A stretch of DNA of 12,050 bases, from positions 1 through 12,050 of the forward strand of contig SKGH01000059.1 in the NCBI GenBank assembly GCA_007117575.1, read 5' to 3'. Of the stretch, positions 1 to 5,921 are shown piece after piece (position 1 is the stretch's first letter; each line of letters opens with the position of its first letter). The notes beneath the pieces are model-generated. The model had not been told where the DNA came from. It did not search any database and saw only the letters and a list, made by a program, of their open reading frames with translations. The DNA comes from Candidatus Kaiserbacteria bacterium. Lineage in GTDB: Bacteria > Patescibacteriota > Minisyncoccia > Phycocordibacterales > UBA918. The translations under genes were made by a program, and so were the position numbers.

Positions 1-43
1 ATGCATTTAATCATCTAACACCATCAATTGCTAACAATAATTA

Positions 44-55
44 TTTCACGTGAAA
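44..55. promoter_or_regulatory. parS-like site 1
   Basis: TTTCACGTGAAA is a perfect 12-bp palindrome. Extended to 42-57 it matches 15 of 16 positions of the bacterial parS consensus TGTTTCACGTGAAACA, which ParB (Spo0J) binds near replication origins. It is the best match to the canonical site in a cluster that runs to about 1225. No ParB gene is in the window, so binding is inferred. Confidence 0.6.
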
Positions 56-70
56 CACCTAGCACTTTAG

Positions 71-82
71 TTTCATGTGAAA
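71..82. promoter_or_regulatory. parS-like site 2
   Basis: TTTCATGTGAAA differs from the classical parS core by one central base (CATGTG for CACGTG). It sits 27 bp from site 1, and the same variant recurs four more times in the next 1.1 kb. Confidence 0.45.
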
Positions 83-301
83 TATACTTATGAAGTCAAA
101 CATTAGCGCCTAAAATAGATAGGGTCTCTACAGCCCAAAGCTTGCACTACGTAATATCTTTTCCAATTAATAATCATGTGTAAAAATCACGAACTAAAAC
201 TTAAGTTTAATAAAGTGTAAACTTCACTCAAAAGAGCCTAGGGGGTTAGAAATGATGTGTTTTGTGGCACAAGATCAGAGACTTTTATTGGTCTCATTTA
301 T

Positions 302-403
302 CCCGGCTCTAGTTTCTTAACTTGTTTACTATCGGTACTATAGATCAAAACGTTTTTTATAGGTTACAATAGAGTATAAATTTACACTGAAACTAGGATT
401 GGG
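302..403. repeat. Core repeat copy A (about 102 bp, degenerate)
   Basis: The segment begins CCCGGCTCTAGTTTC and ends GAAACTAGGATTGGG, an imperfect terminal inverted repeat. It aligns along its length with 5124-5229 and 8054-8155 and, more distantly, with the central part of the 217-bp elements. Shared internal stretches include a TATCGGTACTAT-like segment and GAGTATAAAT. There is no coding capacity. It is probably an old, decayed copy of the core module. Confidence 0.6.
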
Positions 404-417
404 CGTTCTGAGACAAG

Positions 418-567
418 GTCAGTGAAAGAATTTTGTAAAATAACAAACTCCTTTAGTTTATTTTAGATAATACTTGAAACTGGAGCCGGGTGAGGCGTAC
501 TTGGTGGCACGATGAACGGCTTGAGTGACGAAAGCAACAAAGAAATTCGCCAAACGCGTAAGTCATG
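418..567 (-). repeat. Diverged or partial copy of the 217-bp inverted-repeat element
   Basis: From about 486 to 567 the sequence closely matches the outer arm of the 10529-10746 and 11059-11276 copies: GTGAGGCGTACTTGGTGG, then TGAGTGACGAAAGCAACAAAG, then the terminal AAACGCGTAAGTCATG. The core upstream (about 418-485) is only weakly similar, and the opposite end with its inverted repeat was not found. It therefore looks like an older or truncated insertion. It ends in CATG on the arm where the intact copies end in CCTG or CGGG. The left boundary is approximate. Confidence 0.6.
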
Positions 568-614
568 TTTCTTTATAAAAGTAAGACAATCAGGTTATTG
601 GCGTTAGAAACTTA

Positions 615-626
615 TTTCACATGAAA
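615..626. promoter_or_regulatory. parS-like site 3
   Basis: TTTCACATGAAA, followed by CA, is the reverse complement of the TTTCATGTGAAA variant. It lies 26 bp from site 4, repeating the close pairing of sites 1 and 2. Confidence 0.45.
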
Positions 627-640
627 CAAAGTGGTGTTAG

Positions 641-652
641 TTTCATGTGAAA
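641..652. promoter_or_regulatory. parS-like site 4
   Basis: TTTCATGTGAAA, identical to site 2. The flanks are also similar (AG before, TA after). Confidence 0.45.
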
Positions 653-710
653 TACGCTGAGCGATACCAGTGGTAAATATGAGATATTTAAACTAAAACC
701 TTATTTGAAT

Positions 711-1130
711 TTAAATATTCTCAATGTGCAAAACTGTGGCATATTTCTTTGCAGGAACTATCCTAACAGCCAGTACGTCAATTTGTATGTTTCCCATGAA
801 ACTATTTTGAGTAACCCAGTATTCGACTATCTTACGTAATTTATTTTCCTTCTTATCATCAACCAGTTCCTCCGGTCGCCATGTTTCATGTGAAAATGAT
901 CTCTCTAAAGATTGTATTGAGTCATATTTGTAGGTCTTTACCTCTACTACATGCACGCAATCATTATAAACAGAAATTATATCTAATTCTCCTATTGTAC
1001 AAACGTACCGAGTTGCCAATATTTTATATTTTTTGCTTTTAAGATACTTCTGCCCAATTAATTCACCCAAATAGCCTATTTTATCTGTAGCAGACCCGTA
1101 ACTTTCTCTAGCTCGTTTCATGTGCAACAT
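711..1130 (-). CDS. YraN-family (UPF0102) predicted endonuclease
   Basis: This 139-residue protein has the size and motif order of the YraN/UPF0102 family, a small restriction-endonuclease-like fold of uncertain cellular role. Visible motifs are an N-terminal helix with a conserved Glu (GYLGELIGQKYL, residues 19-30), then TRYVCTIGELDII (40-52) with G47-E48-x-D50, and VVEVKT (61-66) with E63 and K65. Together these form the PD-(D/E)xK nuclease core. A second in-frame ATG (M4, position 1121) is an alternative start. No Shine-Dalgarno is seen; a TATAAA hexamer at 1136-1141 ends 5 nt before the first ATG. Two parS-like palindromes lie inside the gene, one of them at codons 2-5. Family membership is fairly secure; the substrate is unknown. 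Confidence 0.85.
   Translation of the reverse strand: MLHMKRARESYGSATDKIGYLGELIGQKYLKSKKYKILATRYVCTIGELDIISVYNDCVHVVEVKTYKYDSIQSLERSFSHETWRPEELVDDKKENKLRKIVEYWVTQNSFMGNIQIDVLAVRIVPAKKYATVLHIENI
884..895. promoter_or_regulatory. parS-like site 5 (inside the YraN gene)
   Basis: TTTCATGTGAAA preceded by TG. It lies within the coding sequence and contributes the residues around SFSHETW. parS sites inside genes are known in other bacteria, so the location is not disqualifying. Confidence 0.4.
1116..1127. promoter_or_regulatory. parS-like site 6 (imperfect, at the YraN start)
   Basis: TTTCATGTGCAA has one mismatch to the TTTCATGTGAAA variant and overlaps codons 2-5 of the YraN gene. It could be a site constrained by the protein sequence or a chance near match. 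Confidence 0.3.
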
Positions 1131-1173
1131 GATGGTTTATACATAACAATTATACATAATAAACTCTAAGCAG

Positions 1174-1185
1174 TTTCATGTGAAA
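1174..1185. promoter_or_regulatory. parS-like site 7
   Basis: TTTCATGTGAAA, identical to sites 2, 4 and 5. It lies 44 bp upstream of the YraN start codon, so a bound protein could also affect that gene's expression. Confidence 0.45.
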
Positions 1186-1212
1186 TAATTTAGCTCACAA
1201 ATATAATAATAT

Positions 1213-1224
1213 TGTCACGTGAAA
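1213..1224. promoter_or_regulatory. parS-like site 8
   Basis: TGTCACGTGAAA followed by C has the canonical CACGTG centre and the canonical right half GTGAAAC, with one mismatch in the left half. It is the last good site of the cluster. Confidence 0.4.
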
Positions 1225-1302
1225 CGCTTAAATTCTTATGGACTTACAAAATCAATATTTTGAGCCATATTTTAAAGGTAATGACATTTAAGAGACTTTG
1301 TC

Positions 1303-1372
1303 TTATACACCTATCCACTTAGTTATCACCAGTTAGGGACTGTTTCATTGTCTCTTTCTTTCATGTGGATAA
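1303..1372. other. DnaA-box-like cluster (candidate origin element)
   Basis: TGTGGATAA at 1364-1372 is a perfect DnaA box (reverse of TTATCCACA). Upstream lie TTATACACC (1303-1311, 8 of 9 to TTATNCACA), CTATCCACT (1311-1319) and TTATCACCA (1323-1331), each 7 of 9. The perfect box overlaps a parS-like half site, TTTCATGTG (1359-1367). The inverted pair AAGAGAC / GTCTCTT frames the group. Together with the neighbouring parS-like cluster this suggests proximity to oriC. dnaA is not in the window, so this is inference. Confidence 0.35.
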
Positions 1373-1513
1373 ACAAATGATGAGTCAGGATTGAATTACA
1401 GTACATCAATAGTGAGCTCAAGTGCATATAAATACGTGTATATGAAGTATTGTTTTGAGCGACAACGCCCAAAATATGTCCTAAAGCTAAATGTGAGTAT
1501 TATTTGATTTTTG

Positions 1514-1584
1514 TGCGGCCAGGGAGAATCGAACTCCCGACTAATCCTTGGCAAGGACTCGTTATACCACTTAACCATGGCCGC
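1514..1584 (-). tRNA. tRNA-Gly (anticodon GCC)
   Basis: The minus strand folds as a standard cloverleaf. The acceptor stem is GCGGCCA / TGGCCGC with discriminator A, the D stem is GTTA / TAAC, and the anticodon stem is AGTCC / GGATT around the loop TTGCCAA, giving anticodon GCC. The T arm is GGGAG-TTCGATT-CTCCC. The 3' CCA is not encoded (CAA follows the discriminator), so maturation needs the CCA-adding enzyme encoded at 3098-4570. The gene begins 14 nt after the HTH gene's stop codon and no clear promoter lies in the gap, so the two are probably cotranscribed. A weak inverted repeat at 1453-1474 downstream may aid termination, but it has no U tract. Confidence 0.95.
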
Positions 1585-1598
1585 TTTCGTGTATTCAC

Positions 1599-2264
1599 TT
1601 ATTTCCATTGTTTTAAAGCTGACTTAACCCACACTTGTAGTTTTCGCTTTAAAACCAACTTACCGATTATAGTATTTCCTACACCGAAGTGCAATGTTGA
1701 TCCTTGTTTATTACGATGGTTTATCTGAGTGCGATGGAACTTAGACACAGGTACACCAATAACCTTTGACCAACGTTTTTCACAATCATTTACTGACTGT
1801 TCCGAATCACACGCTAACCAAAACCTCACATCTTTATTAGTTACCCCCAGAAACTCTCTGGCAAAGGCAATAAAAATTCTATGAGCTTCTTGTCTGCTAG
1901 TTGATAAACGTATCGGTTGTTTAGTATCCAAACTGCCTAAAGAAATATAGACAGCCAAACCCGCAGTAAATAGGTGACTGTGTTTATAATGACGAAACTC
2001 TGTGACAGCGGTTTTTTCAGCCTCTTTATAATACCGTTGCTGTTGTTTTTCTCTGGCTTTATTCATCAATTTAAGCCTGACCGCGTTCTCTCTACGAGAA
2101 CGCAGTAGATTTTCTTCTTTAACTTTTTTTGAAAACTGTTCATTAGAAAGCCATTTAGATACAGTGCTTTTAGAAACACCGCACAGTTTTGCTATTTGAC
2201 TGTATGAAAAACCGCTCTTGCGATAATGTGTTGCTATTTCTAGCTTTTTCTTATCTCGAACCAT
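1599..2264 (-). CDS. HTH protein with degenerate LAGLIDADG-like domain
   Basis: This 221-residue protein begins with a helix-turn-helix (about residues 8-39), in which YSQIAKLCGVSKSTVSKWL is a resolvase/Hin-type HTH. A basic, helical linker follows (about 50-90). The C-terminal part resembles a group of HTH proteins common in Patescibacteria whose second domain is related to LAGLIDADG endonucleases. The element LFTAGLAVYISLGS (97-110) occupies the place of the LAGLIDADG helix but lacks an acidic residue, so cleavage activity is unlikely. The protein is probably a DNA-binding regulator or a domesticated homing-type protein. TATAAT at 2272-2277 ends 7 nt before the ATG and there is no Shine-Dalgarno, which fits a leaderless mRNA. 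The GTATA-N8-TATAC dyad over the -10 could be an operator. Function is unproven. Confidence 0.75.
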   Translation of the reverse strand: MVRDKKKLEIATHYRKSGFSYSQIAKLCGVSKSTVSKWLSNEQFSKKVKEENLLRSRRENAVRLKLMNKAREKQQQRYYKEAEKTAVTEFRHYKHSHLFTAGLAVYISLGSLDTKQPIRLSTSRQEAHRIFIAFAREFLGVTNKDVRFWLACDSEQSVNDCEKRWSKVIGVPVSKFHRTQINHRNKQGSTLHFGVGNTIIGKLVLKRKLQVWVKSALKQWK

Positions 2265-2286
2265 AGAGTATATTATACAGTATACT
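2261..2286 (-). promoter_or_regulatory. -10 region and possible operator of the HTH gene
   Basis: On the minus strand TATAAT (2272-2277) lies exactly 7 nt before the ATG at 2264, placing the expected transcription start at or next to the start codon. It is embedded in a partial dyad GTATA-N8-TATAC, a plausible site for autoregulation by the HTH protein. No convincing -35 is visible. Confidence 0.4.
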
Positions 2287-2477
2287 TACTCATCTGTTCG
2301 TTTTTTATCAACAAGGGCACTTCGTATACATCTGACTAATATAGACCCATAAATCTATTCATTTGGATACCTGTAAGAAGGGTGACGTCATCAACTTAAC
2401 TCAATTGTTATTTCTTTATAATTATCAAAAGCTTGTCCAACAGGAAATAACAGTAAATCTTTTCTGTAATTCTAACG

Positions 2478-2506
2478 GTAAAAGGAGCCGAATTGGCTCC
2501 TTTTAC
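2478..2506. terminator. Bidirectional intrinsic terminator
   Basis: GTAAAAGGAGCC and GGCTCCTTTTAC form a perfect 12-bp stem with the 5-nt loop GAATT, and the descending arm ends in a short T run on both strands. It lies about 135 nt downstream of tRNA-Arg in its direction of transcription and isolates that gene from the HTH/tRNA-Gly unit. Confidence 0.75.
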
Positions 2507-2640
2507 TAGATTTGTATATCTTATTTAACCTATGACAATAAAAATAAATCAATATAACCATAGAGCAAATTTATAGTTTTATCAAGGTTTATGTATGCGA
2601 GCCACACTAAAACAGTAAACAAACCTTATAATTTACTTAG

Positions 2641-2716
2641 TGGTGCACCCGGAGGGACTCGAACCCCCAACCCCTTGATCCGAAGTCAAGTGCTCTATCC
2701 ATTAAGCTACGGGTGC
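2641..2716 (-). tRNA. tRNA-Arg (anticodon UCG)
   Basis: The minus strand gives acceptor GCACCCG / CGGGTGC with discriminator A and an encoded 3' CCA. The anticodon stem is CTTGA / TCAAG around the loop CTTCGGA, giving anticodon TCG, which reads CGA and related CGN arginine codons. The T arm is GGGGG-TTCGAGT-CCCTC. Unlike tRNA-Gly in this window, CCA is genomically encoded. A dedicated promoter lies 21 nt upstream, and the terminator at 2478-2506 lies downstream. Confidence 0.95.
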
Positions 2717-2737
2717 ATTAAATAGCAGTGTACTACT

Positions 2738-2768
2738 ATTATACCCAATCTTCAAATATATCTATCAA
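2738..2768 (-). promoter_or_regulatory. Promoter of tRNA-Arg
   Basis: On the minus strand a TATAAT -10 (2738-2743) and a TTGATA -35 (2763-2768) are separated by 19 nt. The -10 ends 21 nt before the mature tRNA 5' end, which leaves room for a short 5' leader removed by RNase P. Confidence 0.5.
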
Positions 2769-2794
2769 TCTGTTTATCATTGATAAAAATGATA

Positions 2795-3011
2795 CGGGAC
2801 TTACGCGTTTGGCGAATTTCTTTGTTGCTTTCGTCACTCGAACCTTTCATCGTACCACCAAGTACGCCTCACCCGGCTATAGTTCCGGTAAACATTTATT
2901 ACTAACGTAATAAACCAAAATCGTTTTAGTCAGTCACGAAAGAATATAAATGATCACGGAAACCGGGGCTGGATCAGCGCCTCAAACTTCATCAGAAACG
3001 CGTAAGTCATG
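2795..3011 (+). mobile_element. 217-bp MITE-like element, copy 1
   Basis: The ends are the inverted repeats GACTTACGCGTTT (2798-2810) and AAACGCGTAAGTC (2996-3008). The element is flanked by a perfect 5-bp direct repeat, TGATA (2790-2794 and 3012-3016), the mark of transposition. It has an outer left arm of about 77 bp, a core of about 101 bp with its own inverted ends (CCCGGCTATAG and GGGGCTGG), and a right arm of about 39 bp. No open reading frame resembles a transposase, so it is presumably mobilised in trans. It lies between the tRNA-Arg promoter and the CCA-adding enzyme gene. Nearly identical copies are at 8544-8760, 10529-10746 and 11059-11276. Confidence 0.9.
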
Positions 3012-3097
3012 TGATAAAAAACAAAAACGCGTCTATATACAGTAATTTGCATCTTATCAGTGTACTTTTTTCTCATTTGACATAGAATGAGACCATA

Positions 3098-4570
3098 ATG
3101 ATTAGCCATCATGACATACCGATAGAAATCAAAACTATTGCCAACACTTTAGAAAAAGAGGGGTTTGAGGCATTCTTAGTTGGAGGTTGTGTTAGAGATC
3201 TACTGCTTAATAAAAAGCCAAAAGATTGGGATATAACTACCGATGCACATCCGGAACAAATCCTGAAATTATTTCCAGACAGCTATTGTAATAATGACTA
3301 CGGCACTGTTGGGGTGAAAAACGAGAGTGTGGTAGACGAGACATTAAAGGTCGTTGAAGTAACCCCTTACCGCACTGAAAGTGCTTATACTGACGCTCGT
3401 AGACCTGACAAGGTATATTTTGGTGTTTCACTGTCTGAAGACTTAAAAAGGAGAGATTTTACTGTTAATGCCATTGCGTATAACATTTCACAACAAAAAA
3501 TAGTAGACGAACACAATGGCTTAAAAGACCTGAAACAAAGGCGTATAAGTACAGTTGGCAGAGCAGACGACCGTTTCAATGAAGACGCCTTAAGAATGTT
3601 AAGAGCCATAAGACTTGCTACTGAGTTGGGTTTTGCCATTGATAGTGAAACCATGTCCGCCATAATCAAAAATAGGCATAAAATTCAACAAATCTCTATA
3701 GAAAGAATAGCTACAGAATGGTTAAGAATCATTAATAGTGATGAGCCCATGGTTGGTATGGTGTATTTAGAGAAAGTGAAGCTATTGGAGTTTATAATTC
3801 CTGAATTGTTACCTTCGATCAACTGTCAGCAGGGAGGTATACACAAATACGATGTTTTTGAGCATCTGCTACGCACACTGCAAGCATCGGCTGATAAAAA
3901 TTTTCCGCTTGAGGTACGTCTGGCAGCGCTGTTTCATGATATAGGAAAACCGGCGACACGTCGTACTGGTGGCAAAAATAAGCTATATACCTTTTTTGGT
4001 CACGAAGTGGTGGGGGCTAAAATGACAAAAAGTATTCTAAAACGCTTAAAAATACAGAATGATCTATCAATTTTAGTGGTAAAACTAGTGCGTTGGCACA
4101 TGTTTTTTTCAGATCCTGATGAAGTGACTTTAAAAGCAGTTCGCCGTACTATCACCAGAATAGGTAAAGATCAGATAGACAATTTACTTAATTTACGTGT
4201 CTGCGATCGTATTGGTACAGGTAGACCTAAAGAACAACCCTTTCGGTTCCGTAAATATAAAGCGATGGTAGACGAAGCTTTAAGAGACCCACTTTCAGTA
4301 AAAATGCTTAATATATCTGGGGATAAAATTATGGAAATTACTGGGGAAAAGCCCGGGAAAAAGATAGGATATATACTGCACGCACTGATGGAAGAAGTGT
4401 TAATTGACCCCAGCATAAATACTGCAGAAACCTTAGAAAAAACCGTGCTTAAATTAGTGAATAAAGATGAGGAAACATTAAAAATCATGGCTGAAGCTGG
4501 AAAAAATAGTTTAGAAGAAGAAGAAAACTCAATTCTGAAACAAATAGCTAGACAGCATAAAGTTGGATAG
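3098..4570 (+). CDS. cca: CCA tRNA nucleotidyltransferase with HD domain
   Basis: This 490-residue class II nucleotidyltransferase adds or repairs the 3' CCA of tRNAs from CTP and ATP. The head has FLVGGCVRDLLL (residues 26-37) and the catalytic DWD (D43, D45), then KRRDFTVNAIAYN (117-129). A tRNA-binding neck follows with NEDALRMLRAIRLATELGF. The C-terminal half carries an intact HD phosphohydrolase domain: FEHLL, then LFHDIGKP, then HEVVGAK and VRWH. Poly(A) polymerase is a possible alternative reading, but the length and HD domain fit the bacterial CCA enzyme. tRNA-Gly upstream lacks an encoded CCA, so the activity is needed. TAGAAT at 3083-3088 ends 9 nt before the ATG and no strong Shine-Dalgarno is seen. 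MITE copy 1 ends 87 bp upstream. Confidence 0.95.
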   Translation: MISHHDIPIEIKTIANTLEKEGFEAFLVGGCVRDLLLNKKPKDWDITTDAHPEQILKLFPDSYCNNDYGTVGVKNESVVDETLKVVEVTPYRTESAYTDARRPDKVYFGVSLSEDLKRRDFTVNAIAYNISQQKIVDEHNGLKDLKQRRISTVGRADDRFNEDALRMLRAIRLATELGFAIDSETMSAIIKNRHKIQQISIERIATEWLRIINSDEPMVGMVYLEKVKLLEFIIPELLPSINCQQGGIHKYDVFEHLLRTLQASADKNFPLEVRLAALFHDIGKPATRRTGGKNKLYTFFGHEVVGAKMTKSILKRLKIQNDLSILVVKLVRWHMFFSDPDEVTLKAVRRTITRIGKDQIDNLLNLRVCDRIGTGRPKEQPFRFRKYKAMVDEALRDPLSVKMLNISGDKIMEITGEKPGKKIGYILHALMEEVLIDPSINTAETLEKTVLKLVNKDEETLKIMAEAGKNSLEEEENSILKQIARQHKVG

Positions 4571-5123
4571 TGAAAAAACACATACACTGAAAGCAAAAAA
4601 GCAATAGTACTTAAAATAAGTTTGCATTAATAATCAATAATAGGGCAATGATACAGGAATTTTGCGCATTACTGATGAAGTAAGATGTTAAGAAAGTATG
4701 GGACACTTCTGTATAAAAATATAACCTGAGTCGCAATCTGTAGAACAGTGAAAAGTTGGGGGGGGTTAAAATACCCAAAGAAATTCGCAAAACGAGCAGG
4801 TCATGTAAAATATACTTTAATTTGAGTCTTTATATATATCTGTTTCATTATGTATACAGATATAAAAATAGTTGTTTCACAGAAAGTAAAGCTTATATTG
4901 GTTTAGAAAATTAAGATACTTCAATGTAAATTAGCATAAATTTTATATTTAATGGATTAAATGTCGTTTCATAACACAATAATTTTAATATTTATCCGAT
5001 ATCTAACGTCCACCTCGCTTTGTCCACCATCAAATGTGCATCGCATGAAAAGTCGAGGAAATCATCGCGTTTTTGCTAGCTAAGAATTCGGATACGCCGA
5101 AACTTTATTCTTTATCCATTCAT
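4571..5123. other. Non-coding gap after cca
   Basis: No convincing gene is visible. The gap holds an uninterrupted run of eight G (4758-4765) and a terminal relic of the MITE family (4776-4805), otherwise AT-rich sequence. No clear intrinsic terminator for cca was found. Confidence 0.6.
4776..4805 (-). repeat. Terminal relic of the MITE family
   Basis: CAAAGAAATTCGC followed by a degraded inverted-repeat end (AAAACGAGCAGGTCATG) matches the outer 30 bp of the diverged copy ending at 567 and of the intact elements. Nothing recognisable of the element continues to the left, so this is a fragment. Confidence 0.55.
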
Positions 5124-5229
5124 CCCAGCTCTAGTTTCTGAACTATTTTCTTATCGATACTATTAAGTCAAACCGGTTTTAGTATTCTACGATGATAAAG
5201 TATAGATTAAGACGTAAACTAGAGCTGGG
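5124..5229. repeat. Core repeat copy B with perfect 14-bp inverted ends
   Basis: CCCAGCTCTAGTTT (5124-5137) and AAACTAGAGCTGGG (5216-5229) are perfect inverted repeats bounding 106 bp. The interior aligns with copies A (302-403) and C (8054-8155) and with the centre of the 217-bp elements (for example the shared GGTTTTAGT and AGTATA segments). It is the best-preserved stand-alone core. No obvious target-site duplication was seen. Confidence 0.7.
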
Positions 5230-5349
5230 GCGTTTCTGAAACAGGGCAAGTAAACAACCTACAGAACAGTACCGAGATTTAATCAATAAATATTTACAAT
5301 AAGGTCATATTAAATTTGAAATCACTAAACATGCATCTATTAAAACATT

Positions 5350-5752
5350 AAAAAAGGCCTGGAGGGATCGGAAGCTAATCGTCTAGGTAAACTCGATTGG
5401 CTACCGGCCTCTCCAGGCCTTTGTGGAGCATATTTGAGGCGGTCAGCCTCAGGTTGGTTATCAATTTTTGATTTCCATATATATTTGCTCCAGATTATAT
5501 TGGTAAAGCTTTATTGCTTTTATGTGTAAGTCATTTGTACATAATTTGCTTTAGTTTGTTATTAAGCTGTAAGTTGCTACCGGGAGATAAATCGCTGTGA
5601 TTTCTCTCCCTGTTACAACTTACCGCTTTTCTCAAACCTGCTTTACCTTTATAGGTGGGATGTTATGAACGTAGAGTTGGAGGTATTACTCTCTATTGTT
5701 GAATGTACTTTTTAAGAGAGACTTTTCGGTCTCTTACTTGCCCTCTTTGGGC
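5350..5752 (-). ncRNA. Candidate structured ncRNA of about 400 nt
   Basis: Read on the minus strand, a TATACT -10 (5758-5763) lies just before GCCC-AAAGA-GGGC (5740-5752). Then come AGAGAC / GTCTCT with a six-base loop (5717-5734), an outer helix GCTTTACC / GGTAAAGC (5502-5509 with 5640-5647) that encloses a long arm (5564-5628: about 12 bp, an internal loop, then 11 bp), and a three-way junction (5424-5492). The end is a rod of over 20 bp (5353-5422) followed by six T, which is terminator-like. I looked for RNase P, tmRNA, SRP and 6S signatures and found none. Several helices are mismatch-tolerant and AT-poor against their surroundings, which suggests selection. The minus orientation is favoured by the -10 and the T tract but is not proven. 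Confidence 0.4.
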
Positions 5753-5762
5753 CTACTAGTAT

Positions 5763-5798
5763 AGTATGTCCTTTACAAAACCTTGTAAAGGACATACT
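5763..5798. repeat. Perfect palindrome with 16-bp arms
   Basis: AGTATGTCCTTTACAA and TTGTAAAGGACATACT are exact reverse complements separated by the 4-nt loop AACC. There is no T tract on either side, so it is not a typical terminator. It abuts the -10 of the candidate ncRNA, and the half-site TATGTCCTTTA recurs at 5848-5858, which fits an operator or other protein-binding site better. Cruciform or single-strand hairpin function is an alternative. Confidence 0.7.
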
Positions 5799-5817
5799 TG
5801 GGGATAACTGTGGATAA
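5799..5817. other. Two phased DnaA-box-like sequences
   Basis: TGGGGATAA (5799-5807, 8 of 9) and TGTGGATAA (5809-5817, perfect reverse of TTATCCACA) are in tandem with a 10-bp period, so both face the same side of the helix. They sit immediately beside the 16-bp-arm palindrome. Binding by DnaA is inferred. Confidence 0.4.
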
Positions 5818-5921
5818 ACAAGTTTAAAGTGTCTTTTATAAGTTTCATATGTCCTTTATGTTATTTCGTTTAAGTTTCCTGTACCTTATTTAATATTTAA
5901 TACTGGAAGTGTGAATACGGA

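Noticed and set aside
1453..1474. Terminator for tRNA-Gly
   Set aside because: TTTTGAGCG / CGCCCAAAA forms a 9-bp stem with one wobble, but there is no following U tract; kept only as a weak possibility.
1396..1728. Small open frames crossing tRNA-Gly on both strands
   Set aside because: They read through the tRNA gene and the HTH gene; no family resemblance or start signals.
2728..2910. 60-codon open frame running into MITE copy 1
   Set aside because: It starts in the tRNA-Arg promoter, is composed of element sequence and has no recognisable domain.
4758..4765. Run of eight G as a possible phase-variable tract
   Set aside because: It lies in a gene-free gap with no promoter or reading frame it could switch; more likely a chance or decay feature.
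5350..5752. Known RNAs: RNase P, tmRNA, SRP RNA, 6S RNA
   Set aside because: The GAGGAAAGUCC-type RNase P core, tRNA-like tmRNA ends and the SRP apical GGAA/AGCAG motif are absent on both strands; 6S cannot be excluded rigorously but no central bubble was recognised.
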